Below are positions 1 to 11,908 of a DNA stretch of 64,000 nt, piece by piece. The DNA lies in assembly GCA_935421135.1 (NCBI GenBank), contig OW285194.1, positions 8,168,376-8,232,375 on the forward strand, read 5' to 3'. Each line of letters begins with the position of its first letter. Positions within the stretch are counted from its first letter, which is position 1. A program made the position numbers and the translations under genes. Below the pieces are notes generated by a model. The model was not told the origin of the DNA. It ran no database searches and saw only the letters and a list, made by a program, of their open reading frames with translations. The stretch is from Bugulina stolonifera (lineage: Eukaryota > Bryozoa > Gymnolaemata > Cheilostomatida > Bugulidae).

Positions 1-2
1 CT

Positions 3-2327
3 GCAGATGATGGCAGAAAGGCATTAAAGAGACTGAGGCAGCATTTTGCAAGCACAGAAAAGCCAAGAGTCCTCACTCTCTATGAGAAACTCACCACAAT
101 TCATATGATGGAACATGAAGATGTAACAGATTATATGATTAGAGGTGAGAGAGCTGCCACAGGACTGAGAACTGCAGGTGAGCAGATTACAGATAATCTC
201 ATTATAGCCATGCTTCTCAAAGGCCTACCAGAGTCTTTCAAGCCATTTGTGGTGGTACACACTCAACTAGACAGAGTCAAAACATTGGCAGAATTCAAGT
301 CTTTGCTTCACAACTACGCCAGTACAGAGGCTATGAGGAGTCAGAGAGAGATGTCAACTGCTATGTCTGCCCAATCACAACCACAATCAAAGCCAAACAA
401 GACTCAATGTACAGCCTGTGCAAAATATGGCCATGCCTACCGAGAATGTCCAATCAAAGCCACTCTTACATGCAGCTATTGTAATAAAGGCTGGCATGTA
501 GAGGCGGTATGTCGAGCTAAGAAGAGAAGGAAAGCTGATACGCAGAATAAACACAAACAGAATACTGCTAATTTGAGCTCATTCTCTTTCTATATAAACA
601 CCCATGCTGGGAATGTGTCCGGTCCCAAACCAACACTAAATGATAAACTTCTGGTAGACTGTGGAGCAACCTCACACATTGTCAATCGTCCAGAGCGTTT
701 CACAGCCTATGATCAAAAGTTCAACCCAAAAGAACATTCCCTAGAGCTAGCTGATGGCACCAGGAGTAATGATCTAGTGAAAGCAAAAGGAGATGCTGTT
801 TTCCACATACTTGACGCTGATGGGCAAACAAGGGAGATAACTCTGGAGAATTCCCTGCTTGCACCAAGTTTCCCTACAAACCTATTCTCAGTGAGATCAG
901 CTGTAGAATCGGGAGCTCAAGTAACATTCTCAAAAGACAGCAACACACTCAAAGCAGGCAGCACAGACTTTAATATTGTGAAAGAAGGTCAACTCTACTT
1001 TCTCCAAGCACAGTCTGACTCAGCTTGCACCGCCAAGACACTAGAGCAGTGGCATAAGGATCTGGGACACATGAACTACCCTGACATAAAGAACTTGCCA
1101 GGTGTCACAAAGGGGATGGACATAAAAGACAAGTCTAATCCAGGAACATGCACCACCTGCACTGAGAATAAGATGACAGTGCAGCCCAAATCCAAAGATG
1201 AACCCCCAATCCATGCTAAAAGACCACTAGAACGCATACACACTGATTTCGCCGGTCCTATCACACCTACAAGTAGAGAGGGACACAATTACATCATTAA
1301 CTTTGTAGATGAATACAGCAGCATGATATTTGTCTACTTCCTCCGAGCCAAGAGTGAGTCGCATACAGCACTGAAGAGATTTCTAAGTGATGTAGCACCA
1401 ATCGGTCAAGTCTTGGAGATCCATGCTGACAACGGAGGGGAGTTCACAGGACAAAAGTTCCAAGATGTACTGTTGGAGAACAGAATAAAGTTCACAACTA
1501 CTGCCCCACACTCAGCTTACCAGAATGGTAAAGCCGAGCGTTCCTGGAGAAGTTTACTCGAGATGTCCAGATGCCTACTCACAGATTCTCAACTACCAAA
1601 GTTTCTGTGGAGTTATGCTGTTCGTCATGCATCATACCTGCGTAACAGAAGTTACCAAAGGCGAACAGAGAAGACAGCCTATGAGCTCTTCACAGGTTCT
1701 AAACCAGACATGAGGAAGATAAACACCTTCGGAGCAACCTGCACCTACTTCAATGAAGTTTACAAACGCAAACTCGATGCTCGAGGCTTACCTGGCCACT
1801 ATCTAGGTGTGAATACCTCAAGTCAAAACAGCTACTATGTACTGAATCAAGGCAGAAACCAAGTTCTCTCTACCAGAAACGTCACTGTCCACAGTGACAA
1901 ATTCACCGATGATTTTCAGGAAGACCAATGGTTCCCGCCCAGAGCTGACCAAGCTAGATGCTCTGAGTCTGTGGGTGATGGTGGTCTGCCGCCAGATCCT
2001 ACACCTGTTTCTCATCCCGCTATACATGATGAGTCACAACCCGAGTCAGCTAAAACTGACAGTGTCACAACTGAATCTGATACAGACACTGAAACAGCTG
2101 ACAAATCTGGTTTGGCTAAACCAGAAGGCAGATCTAAGAGAGAACGCAAACCAAACAAGAAGTTTGATGATTATTATGTCTACAAAACTATTGACTATGC
2201 CTATGCAGCTACCCTATCAATACCCCAAACATATGAGGAAGCCATGTCCAGTGATGATTCTACCGAGTGGAAAGAAGCTATGGACAAAGAGGTAATTCTC
2301 TTGTGCAGAATGACACTTGGGAGATAA
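3..2327 (+). pseudogene. Copia gag-protease-integrase part
   Basis: The frame is open from base 3, before the first ATG at 105, so the N-terminus is missing. From the left there is a gag region with the UBN2-like look of Copia gag, then two CCHC zinc knuckles (C-x2-C-x4-H-x4-C, near 408-450 and 471-515). The protease motif DCGATSH is near 658. A GAG-pre-integrase segment with LEQWHKDLGH and a CxxC pair is near 1040-1170. The integrase core has its Asp in HTDFAGP (about 1240), Asp in HADNGGEF (about 1425) and Glu in NGKAERSW (about 1530). The frame leaves the pol sequence near 2292-2294, just before the reverse transcriptase, and runs to an unrelated stop. The break looks like loss of one base. 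Confidence 0.9.
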
Positions 2328-3541
2328 AACCTCTACCAAACGACAGATCGTTGACCAAAGGCAGATGGGTGTATGCTCTGAAGCAAGGCAAGGATGTAGA
2401 CCAACTTCAGTACAAAGCACGATACGTTGCTAAAGGATACTCACAGGTTTTCGGAGTTGATTACTTCGATACCTACTCACCAACTACCAGGTTCACATCA
2501 ATACGGTCTCTACTGCAGATCGCCACCAATGAGGACCTGATGATACACCAGCTTGATGTGAAGGGAGCATATCTGAATGCACCAATAGACACAGATATAT
2601 ACCTTGAGCAGCCTGCTGGATACCAACAAACCGATGAAGGAACTACACTAGCGTGTCACCTCAAGAAATCCATCTATGGTCTCAAACAGAGTGGACGTAA
2701 CTGGCATGTCACACTTACCGACTTTCTCAAATCTGAAGGCTATGAAGCTAACCAGAACGACCCGTGCGTCTATACCTCTACAAACAAAGGAGAGACAATC
2801 TATATTCTCTTCTGGGTTGATGACATCCTCATTGCCGCCAAAACTGAGCAGTCCATCAACCAATTGAAGAAGAAGTTACAGGAGAGGTTCAACATGGATG
2901 ACAGAGGTGATCTCCGATGGTTCTTGGGGATCGATTTCAGTCGACTACCCAATGGAAGTTACCAGATGTCTCAAGAGAGATACACTGATGAGCTGTTGAA
3001 GAAATTCAACATGACCGACTGTAATCCAACGAAGACCCCAGCAGACAAGTCAGCCAACCTGCAAAAAGCAACTGAAGAGGAACACCAGAAAGCTCAGGAA
3101 CAAAACTATCCATACCGACAAGCTGTCGGGAGCTTGATGTACCTGTCAACTGCAACCCGGCCAGATATAAGCTGGATTGTATCGAAACTGTCCCAATTTC
3201 TGGATACCCCTGGTCCTCAACATATCACAGCAGCTAAGAGAGTATTCAGATACCTCAAAGGCACCAAGTCCCATGCTCTTACATTCAAACAAACTGATGG
3301 AGTTCTAGTTGGATACTGTGATGCTGACTGGGGGGGGGGGGGGGGAGACACTGATGACAGACGTTCCACCACTGGCTATGTATTTACACTAGGAAATGGT
3401 GGAGCCCCCATAAGCTGGAAAACCAGGAAGCAGCCAACAGTTGCCCTTTCTTCCTGTGAAGCTGAATATATGGCCCTGGCTGAAGCTGTAAAAGAAATGA
3501 TCTACCTACGATCTTTCTGTAACCAGATGAATACCCTGTAA
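2294..3541 (+). pseudogene. Copia reverse transcriptase-RNase H part
   Basis: This frame continues pol after the break near 2293. Reverse transcriptase signatures include KARYVAKGYSQ, QLDVKGAYLNA, SIYGLKQSGRNW and the catalytic WVDDIL box (near 2815-2830), where Copia elements commonly have Y/WVDD. RNase H follows with GYCDADW and ALSSCEAEYMAL. Between them a run of 16 G (3330-3345) encodes extra glycines directly after DADW, an in-frame expansion within the active-site region. The frame stops at 3541, before the expected RNase H end. Homologous sequence continues in another frame, so this part is not a functional C-terminus. Confidence 0.9.
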
Positions 3542-3549
3542 CCTGATAC

Positions 3550-3789
3550 CAGTATACTCTACACCGACAATCAAGGAGCCATTGCTTGACCAAAGGTGAT
3601 ACTGTCTCACACACTCGCACCAAACACATAGATGTACGCTACCACTTCCTGCGAGAGCAGCAGAGTGTTCAGTACCAGTATGTCTGCAGTAACGAGAACC
3701 TCGCAGACTGTATGACTAAGGCGCTAGCCCGTGTTCAACATACCGATGCCATCGCCCGCTTCGGCATGTGGATTGAGGGGGTGTGTTGA
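3550..3789 (+). pseudogene. Copia RNase H C-terminal tail, two further frame breaks
   Basis: A short stretch with LYTDNQGAIA is read near 3557-3586 in one frame and hits TGA at 3587. The next stretch, with DTVSHTRTKHIDVRYHF and NLADCMTKAL, is read in a third frame from about 3589 to the TGA ending at 3789. These are the normal C-terminal Copia signatures (primer-strand grip and the DxxTK end). The element therefore carries at least three frameshifts (near 2293, 3541-3551 and 3586) and cannot make a continuous polyprotein. Confidence 0.85.
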
Positions 3790-4101
3790 GAGATAGCAAA
3801 CCACAATGCCTTAGAGACTGACTCTAATCTGAATATCAGATAACATACCATGTACATATTCATAAGAGTTGTATTACCATGTTTGTTTTACCAAAACACT
3901 ACTATACTTTGGAGTTGCATTCACTATGCCTATGAGCAGATAACTCTGTATTTTTGTTTATAGCTCTGTATATGTGTTTTATTCGAAACTAAATTTTTCT
4001 ACAGCTCTGTTCTTTTCTACTTCCTGAAAATTCTGGTGAATTAAACTGCCGAAATAAATCTGCCAAACATTTATCCAATGTCATCATCCACATCCTCAAC
4101 A
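3784..4101 (+). repeat. 3' LTR of the Copia element
   Basis: The LTR is bounded by the 7-bp inverted ends TGTTGAG (3784-3790) and CTCAACA (4095-4101), with the usual TG...CA termini, giving 318 bp. It starts directly after a purine tract (ATTGAGGGGG, from about 3773) that would prime plus-strand synthesis. An AATAAA lies near 4054. The pol stop codon overlaps the first bases of the LTR. The 5' LTR is outside the window, so the boundary rests on the inverted ends and the tract, not on comparison of two LTRs. Confidence 0.82.
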
Positions 4102-4163
4102 ATATGTACCCATAGAAGAATGTCTGGTTCAGTGCGCAAGTATGTTCTGTTCTGCACAACAAG

Positions 4164-4262
4164 GCTTCCCTTTTTTAAGGATGCTGAGCTGGTGCAGTGA
4201 GAAGTTAATCTGCTTATTGTACCATAGGCCTAGGGTTCAAACCCCAGTAAAGAATAGTTTTT
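4164..4262 (+). repeat. tRNA-derived SINE head (candidate)
   Basis: There is an A-box-like TGGTGCAGTGAG (4190-4201) and a near-canonical B box GGTTCAAACCC (4234-4244) at the spacing of a Pol III internal promoter. A T run follows. The segment does not fold as a clean tRNA by eye, so a SINE head or tRNA relic is more likely than a working tRNA gene. It lies between the Copia LTR and the first visible exon of gene A. Confidence 0.45.
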
Positions 4263-4514
4263 TTAGAGATATGGAATCGAGTCCCTGAAATAAACTCTTT
4301 GCACCAAAAATATTACAATCTAAAAAACATGGTCCATTATATTGCTATAGCCTAGATATTACATGTAGGGTAGAAAGGTAGTGCTTTTTGTTCCCTGGGA
4401 AAACATTGTTCATGTTTCCTTTCGTGCCTATCTCTTAGGAACTTAGGACTTTGGCTAACTCTGTTGATATCACAATATAATGCAACATGTAGATTCATAC
4501 TATTTATGTTTCAG

Positions 4515-7379
4515 ACAATGTATGGAATGTCCGAAACACACATGATTGGTGTATCATCATTCGGGTCAACCTTGGAAGATGAGGAGTCAAGGCTAGATGC
4601 TAAACTTTATTTTGGAGCAAACATGGAGGTAACCAACTGTAGGCCCACTAGTTGAATGCCATCTAATATCTCACACAACAACTAGGCATGATATCAGATC
4701 ATAATATCCGTGGCAAGACACCATCTTACCAATTTAGCAGCTTGTCATTTAGGCTATGATTTTAATAGCATATACAGACACAGTACAAATCTATCCATAT
4801 ATGTAACCGTTACTTAGTGGATGATCTCATAGTCAGTCATACAAACATGTAGCGGGCAGTCTATTAAGATTCGTATCATGTAAAATGCTTGCGTGACACG
4901 GCAAGCTACTATCATCTTACAGGTACGTCTTGTTAATGATAATGGTGAGGTAGTCGATATTGGGAAAGAAGGAGAAATCCAGATCAAAACCCACAGTATA
5001 TTCAAGGAGTATAAAGGTTTCAACGAGGAAACAAAAGGTGTCTTCACCAATGATGGATATTTTAAAACAGGGTAAGGAAGTGATCAAATAGAGAACTCAA
5101 TTACTTCAATTGCTAGTGTGAGAAGTATTTTAGATTAAATTTCACGTTGTCACTCGTTGAAGGGATATGGCAGTGATGTTCCCTGACAGTTCCTTTCAAG
5201 TTTTGGGAAGGAAGTTGGATGCGATCAGGTTTAAAATATGTACGGATGTCGTCTACCCAGGAGTTGTGGAGACGGCGCTGTCAAAACTCCCGGGAATACA
5301 AGACTGCTGTGTAAGTTGATTTAAATCAAATTTCTTGGTGGCTAGAAACTTTTAAAAAATTAAGGAAATAGTGATACTGTCAGATAGTCAGCGTGTGTTA
5401 GTGATCCTAGAACTTGAGTATGCGTATACTGTAATGTAAATATGTATATGCGGTAGAGATAAATTTTGAAGTTTTCTTCCATATGTATACACCAATCATA
5501 TAGCAAAAGAGAAGAAAGTATTACAGAAATTTTTCAGCAGTCTGTCTCCAATAATGAATTAAACTCAGCCCGAGACCTTTAGTTCACATGTCATTAGGCT
5601 TAAATCCAACAGATAAGGAGAAATATTCTGACTACATTAATAAAATCGGTGAATTTTAGATACTTAGTTACTTAATGCCTAATTGCAATGTATTCTGATC
5701 TATTAAAGGTGGACCACCCGTTGATGTACTCATGTTATTTTAGGTTACTGCAGTTATTGTAAACGATATTTGGGGTGATGAAATAACTTATTGCATCAGG
5801 TAGGTTTACTAAATTCTAGATTTCATGTTTTCCCAGTTATTCCAATCTTTGAAAAAAACCACAATTTCTACAAGTATATAATATGCAAGTATGAAAACTA
5901 CAAAACTATAACACCTCATTACTGGATGACAAATACATTTATGAATGGCAATGATGACATCGAATATACAAATTGAAATAGGCCGCATTCGCACTTGTAC
6001 TACACCGGCCATTACCAAAAATACTTATAGGCATGCTAAAAGGATGGTGTGGTGGATACAATTGGCTAAAGTAAAAACTGAATTGAATAGCGCCGCAGTT
6101 GTCAATTGGTTTTCTATTTAGTAATTTGATTGTTTTGAACTGAGAGAGGATAATTCCCAAAAATCTGAATGATATCGGAATGCTTGCACTTAGTTTATAA
6201 TCTTTAAATTTCAGTTCCACCTTTCTAACTGCAGGTTAGAGGTGAATGCTTCAAGACCAGATGAAGATGAAATAATTGAACACATGATCAGACATGGTGT
6301 AAGTTGTCAAATTTATCCTACAACACTTGCTATTAATGACTGCACCTGTTAATAGACTCAAACAATTAATATTTCACACAACGCAATAATGTTCTTGTCT
6401 TGTGTTAACGTAATGAAAGGCTAATTAATACTCATTAGTTGTACGTGCTAAAACATACCACACTCTATATTGTACTTTGTTGTAGTCATTTAAATTCTAT
6501 GTTTTGTCTTCACATAGCTTTGTTGGTTTTGCCTTTTCGTGGATGGTTAAGACGATTTTCGATAATTTGCATATACATGTACGTTACATTATGTTGATTG
6601 TCTTAAACCTGCGTTTGCTTGCATGCGAAGTTCTTCACTGTTAGTGACATTCGGGCAGGTATCCAATATACATTATTACATAGTTAGCACAAACATCTAC
6701 ACTAGTAAATAATTTGTGTTTCGGTAGATAAGAGTGTTTGACCATTTGTTTACACTTTTAGGCAAATGAACTTTGGTTACCAGCTAGAATCCTGTATTTC
6801 AACTCTCTGCCAATAGCACAAAATAACAGAAAGGTACATGTAATGATGGATATGCTAGTACAGTATTTGTATCATATTTACTTGTATAATTTAGCTGTCA
6901 GTACATCTAATAGGTGTTACTTGATATTTTGATTCTATACATACATGTACAAATAGTTGATAATGAAACTGTGCATTGGCTGATGTTATGAAGTAGAAAA
7001 ATCACGATAATGTTTAGTGAGGCTAGTACTAAAGGTTAATTATTTAGAGTACTACCAAAAATCTTTTAATAAAAATGGACAATAAATGTACGTGCATTTA
7101 CATGTAATGATGAGTTATACAGATAATTATACGCAATTGAGTAAATACTCTGTAGTATCTGAAAAGGTATTTTGTGTCCAGGTCACATCTGTTTCACCAG
7201 ACTCATTCCTGATTCGTACCAGAACTCAATTTGTTTTATAAAAAATGGGTAGTAGAAGTACTACAGTGTATTCCTTGCAGCTGAACAAAGTGGAACTAAA
7301 GAGAATGGTGAAAGCAAAAGTAGAAGAGGACCCAGATGCTGGAATTACTTCCTGGTATAGAAGATCTCCGATAGCCTAA
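4515..7379 (+). CDS. Gene A: AMP-binding (ANL) enzyme, 3' seven exons
   Basis: Exons 4515-4628, 4923-5071, 5163-5310, 5744-5799, 6235-6298, 6762-6833 and 7281-7379 (TAA) match exons 8-14 of genes B-D in length and phase. All have GT donors and AG acceptors. The translation has the A5 motif YGMSE, A7 KTGD (split across an intron; here FKTG then D), and A8 GRKLDAIRF followed by DVVYPG. The A10 region reads LPIAQNNRK, so neither the usual Gly nor the catalytic Lys is in its normal place. ANL enzymes activate carboxylates as acyl-adenylates, often before CoA transfer; the substrate cannot be told. This copy is the most diverged of the array and ends in RRSPIA with no peroxisomal tripeptide. Exons 1-7 would lie left of or within the Copia region and are not visible, so the gene may be interrupted or truncated. 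Confidence 0.85.
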
Positions 7380-10069
7380 GCCAAAGGAATGCAGAAGGCT
7401 AAGCCAGGCAGACATTGAATGTAGACAAATTATGCTGTAGAATGTAGATAAATCTCCTCTGCCAATGTTATGCATTATTCACTCTAATTGAACATATTTA
7501 AGTATGCAAGCGCCGGCTTAAGGAAATCAGTCATCCATTTTAGCTACTCTCACTTCATAGACAGTATGTAAGCGGCTAACATTGGAGAGAGTTCATGTGT
7601 TCCTATTTATCACTTAAATTCTTTTTTTAGGCGACATTATTTATATTATTATATTTATATATTATCTTTAGCTACAGTGTATTAGTCTCTTAGAAACTTA
7701 CTGCCTTACTTTCCAAGTTATTATTGTTATTATGGGTAGGTTGTACATGTATATGAGGGTAAAGGTGCAAACACACGGCATCAAGCCGTGTGTTTATTCA
7801 AGGCTATTCAACGAAATTTCAGTACGTATTCACTCCGCTATAACTCACGTGTTTTTGTTTACTAACTCTGTTCTTCAGCCAATCAGCATCGAGTGAATCG
7901 CTTCACTATTTCAGCTGGTTCAGTTCGAGCGTTTTGAGAGAGTTGGCACTATTATGTGATTATAAGAAATGAGTTAATTACTTTATGTCAAGTGGATGTA
8001 TATGTATATGCTACAGTGTGGAAAATAATACAAACCACTATGCACATGTACACAGTATATAGAAGCAATAGTAAAATAATAACTATAATTGTATTGTAGG
8101 TATGTTTATGTTATGCTTATGGGAAATATTTTATTTGTCATTTACTGTATAAAAATACACTATGACTGGTTGAGATTCATCAACAATAATCCCAATAAAC
8201 TATTAAAAACTTGAATATTCAAACGTCTTGATGAAGCTCTGAATTACCTTTCATTATTTTAATTCACATTGAGAGCGTATAACAGAATTATTGGACAACT
8301 CAGGGCTTTAATTCCTATCCCAGGTTCCCACACTAACTTGATAAAATTTGGTGATGCATAAATTTCATCCAGGAATTATACAATATTTATAAAAGCATTA
8401 AGAGTATATACCAGCACAATCGCTATGTCCACTGCATCTACTAAGATAAAGCAGATGGCCAGACTCATTTTATATTGGATGGAGTTGCTTACACTTGCAA
8501 CTAGTGATTATGGTGTGGAATTGTCTCCTCTCTTTCTCTTGTATTTTCCTAAAGATTGTTTTATTATACTATTGAAATATTGCTACAGCTGATGGTAGCT
8601 ATCTGCCTTTGCTGTTGGCTACACAAGAGTTGTCCCGACTTGGATCACTGACTGACTAGCAACACAAGTAAGTTACCATCTCACTGCCTGCCGGCTGTGG
8701 TTACATTGGACATCCCCTTAACACTCCGAGTTTCTGTGCAGTATGCATCATTCTGTGCTGCACAGCTCCAGATAGTTATTCCTTTCAGCAATAGTGCCCA
8801 GGTAAGTTGGTAAGTAGGCTAGAAGTTTGAGTTTCAGTAAGTATGAGAACATCCTGCTCTCTTAAAAAGCTGATATACCCATTATTAGTTCTGCTTCTCA
8901 CTTCACAATGCTAGACATGGTTACAGCTTCCCTGCAATTATATTATGACAGAATATAATTGACCACTCTTATTATCTGTTATGTAAAGATTATAAAACTG
9001 ACATGAACATGATTGTCACATAGATATTGTAATGGTGAAATAATTGCCATCTGGTTTGTCACTAGAACAATAATACAAGCAAGAACACAGCAAACCAGCA
9101 AGAACACAGCAAATATCACATATATTTGCAGTCCTACTGATTGCCATAGCAACCTCTCAGTCGGAGGAGTTATTACCAAGAATGTTTCTAGCACTAGACC
9201 ACTGGGGTGACAATAATGTTCCATTTTTATACAATAAAAAGTGAAAGAATGGACAGATCTTGCTCTATTGTAACAATGGTAAAGTGGGGATAATTTCAAA
9301 TATAGACTGTAGTATTTTGCAACATATTTGTTCAACTGAAGCAGTTCTATGCAGTGGCACAAGCACCAATATCTTGGGTAGGCATTAGTTATTTTGACAG
9401 TTGAGAATCATGATATCAATAGCAAACACTAGCTGTGTTGTTTAATCATATATCCCAGTAATCGCATTGATAATCAAAGTGGAAGTTGACAGAAGCTAAC
9501 TATGTAAATAACAACAACTACTGATAACAGATCCGCCTACCAAGATTAGTGCTATGGGTTGACCTATTCACTGAACCATATGAATTATATCCTTCATAAT
9601 ATACTGGTCACTGGATTGGTTCAAAACTTATTGGTAAGCCTGTTGCTCCACCAGTAACTTTTGATTAGTCATGGTTAGTAGCTCATTTGCAAATCTATAG
9701 GCTATAGAGCAGATATAACTCAGCAGGTTAGTGCAATATATAACCCATCCTCTAAAATGTTTATATCTCTAATTTGGGCCATTTGTAAACATCTGATTGA
9801 ATTTGCTTTTCAGGAGCAGTTTTACCAGTTTCTTCCTGATACATGTACATGCAGGCAATGCTTCCATAATTCTTACTAACAACTGCACAGACTATTCCTG
9901 TTCAACAGAAATTATTATATTTCCTACATGTACATTATATCTATGTCTGAATTTATAAATAGTTAACATTGCTGCTGCTTTTCAATTAATCGATGTCGTA
10001 GGCCTAATGAGATTATTAAAGCACCTTCTAGTAGCACATGCACTTGTCGAATGCTGTTGGGAAGAACGT
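7380..10069. other. Intergenic between genes A and B
   Basis: No supportable gene. AT-rich, with scattered TACATGTA-type palindromes. A perfect 11-bp stem with a 5-base loop lies at 7769-7795 (AAACACACGGC / GCCGTGTGTTT). Parts of 9100-9760 resemble DNA upstream of genes D and E, for example TTGCCATAGCAACCTCT and CAGCAGGTTAGTGCAAT, as expected if the upstream region was duplicated with the genes. The short open frames here show no family resemblance or splice support. Confidence 0.6.
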
Positions 10070-11760
10070 TTAAGGTTATGTAACTGGGATCTGAATTTTC
10101 TTTCGAAATTTTTCCCACATATTAAACCATGTTTGAAAGGGCCTGGACAGCTTTCAGTGTTAGCATTAAGTCACATGACGCAACGTTACAGGGGGTCAAA
10201 GACCGAAAACAGCGCTATGAAGTTTGCCTGCTGTTACTGGAATAATTTATTTTTCAGTTAAATTACTGCATAATATTGTTTAAAATGCATGAATGTTTAC
10301 CTAAGCTGGTGTTAAGAAGAGATAAAATAAAATAATGGCCTCCTGGAACTTTTTCTTATACTGGCTTTTTGCCTGTAAAACCTTGTCCGAGTTTAGTCTT
10401 ATTTGTAGAATAAATTCTTTTCCATAAGGTAAACTAGAATGTGCAGGTGTTTCTATAAGTGTTTAGGAACAGGTAGGATAGTATTAGACTGCAGGGAACG
10501 TATATCATGTGAAGTTATCCCCTCTTGATTTTGGTCAATTTACGTTGCGTTATTCACATTACTTTGGCGTCAGCTATCTCACTTCACTTTGCAGTAGTAG
10601 CCAATTTATTAATAGTTTTAGCTCAATTGAAGCGTGAAGAAGGGCTTGTCTTTGATTAGTTATTTGGCTTTGTGGATGCTTCAAAAACTCTGGAAAATCC
10701 CTTTTTTGAACCACTTTCAAAATTAAAATTTGCAACTTTTGGCGTCAACTACAGCAAAATAGAGCAGCATTTGCTCAGATATCTAACCAAATTCATTTTC
10801 AGCAAGCTTTCATCATGGGGGCTACATATAAACAAATCCTTAATAATTCAAATAAAGCTCTTAATAAAGTAGATTTAAAACACTTGTTCAAATTTGAGAA
10901 AATAAAATAATAATTTGCTAATTTAATTTAACATGCAGCTATTGAAAAGAAGCTCTACAGTTTAAAAGGTTTTATAGTACTGCTGGAATGATACTCCATT
11001 GCAATGTTACTAAATATTGAACATCCACTCATCCTAATGCTGCTAACTGGCTTAAAAACGATCAACTTTTCTATTTCTTATAGCCATTTTGTTTTTATGA
11101 ATGAAGGTAGGCGGAGCTTCCGGAACCTGTCAGTTGCTTAGCAGCAAGGTTTTCCCTTAATTAAAAGGTGGGATAACTCCTAGTAAACTGCGCATATACA
11201 AGCCATTTAGACCACCACAGAGCTGCACACTGTACATGTAATTATTCAAATATGAGATCTAGGATCAAATCATTGTTTTTTTGCACATTTTGTTTTGTGT
11301 TGGTTTCTAGACTGCCACTAGCTGCTGCTAAACAACCCAACAAACATATCTAGTAGAATAACTGCCCTTATTCTTTCCTAGAACAGTGGATATCTGTATT
11401 TTATAAGAATATACACCAGATATGTTTTGTATGGGATATTACATATACAAAAACAGAAAAAAGCTTGTTAAAACATGCATTATATGTTAGCCATACACCA
11501 TGTAGTACTATGTCAATGATATTGAGTATTCTTCTGTATCTGCAACATTGTGTCATGCCTTCACGACGGAGTTCCCTGTCTAGCCATTTCATTCATAAAA
11601 TTGGAGCTGTAGTAAACGGACCTCAAAATTACTATGGGCCATAACTTGAAAAATATTTTTTAGACCTTCCCAATTTTTTCCTTATGCCTTTCCAAGTAGT
11701 AATGCCTATGTAGTGTTAAAAGGAATTTTATTTTTGAGAACCCCAGTTACATAACCTTAA
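10070..11760. mobile_element. Non-autonomous TTAA-flanked DNA transposon (piggyBac type)
   Basis: The ends are perfect inverted repeats: GGTTATGTAACTGGG starts at 10074 and CCCAGTTACATAACC ends at 11756, each flanked by TTAA (10070-10073 and 11757-11760). Upstream of genes D and E the two flanks are joined with a single TTAA (43240-43243 and 59024-59027), which is the empty site. Duplication of TTAA is the piggyBac hallmark. No transposase-like ORF is present in the 1.68 kb interior, so it would need an enzyme in trans. It ends about 150 bp before the start codon of gene B and displaces older upstream DNA. Confidence 0.8.
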
Positions 11761-11830
11761 GCTAGTCTTTGAGAAAGATCATCTCAATGTTTTCTCATAA
11801 GGAATATTGTGACTCCTGTAGACCTACTCT
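11757..11830 (+). promoter_or_regulatory. Conserved upstream block of gene B
   Basis: This block (CTAGTCTTTGAGAAAG through GTGACTCCTGTAG) recurs before genes D and E at a similar distance from the start codon. It is absent before gene C. It may hold core promoter or 5' UTR sequence. No clear TATA box is seen. Confidence 0.4.
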
Positions 11831-11908
11831 GCTCTTTTTTCAACTGCTTCTTGGTAGTGTGCTACCCTATTTCTCAATACTTCCATTTCACTTTGTTTCA
11901 AAAAAGAT

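Larger units (their letters stand above)
1..4101 (+). mobile_element. Copia-type LTR retrotransposon, 5' end outside window
   Basis: The domain order is gag with zinc knuckles, protease, integrase, reverse transcriptase, RNase H, which is the Ty1/Copia order. A purine-rich tract (about 3773-3783) is followed by a 3' LTR (3784-4101). The 5' LTR and start of gag lie to the left of the window, so the element cannot be sized and its target duplication cannot be checked. Three reading-frame breaks and a 16-base G run inside the RNase H region show that this copy is decayed. Gene A's remaining exons begin about 400 bp downstream, so the element lies within or just upstream of that gene, most simply in an intron. 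Confidence 0.93.

Noticed and set aside
4164..4262. Functional tRNA gene
   Set aside because: A and B boxes are present, but the arms do not pair as a cloverleaf by eye and no clear anticodon loop is seen.
8979..9362. 127-codon minus-strand frame between genes A and B
   Set aside because: No recognisable family, no promoter or splice context, and AT-rich intergenic composition.
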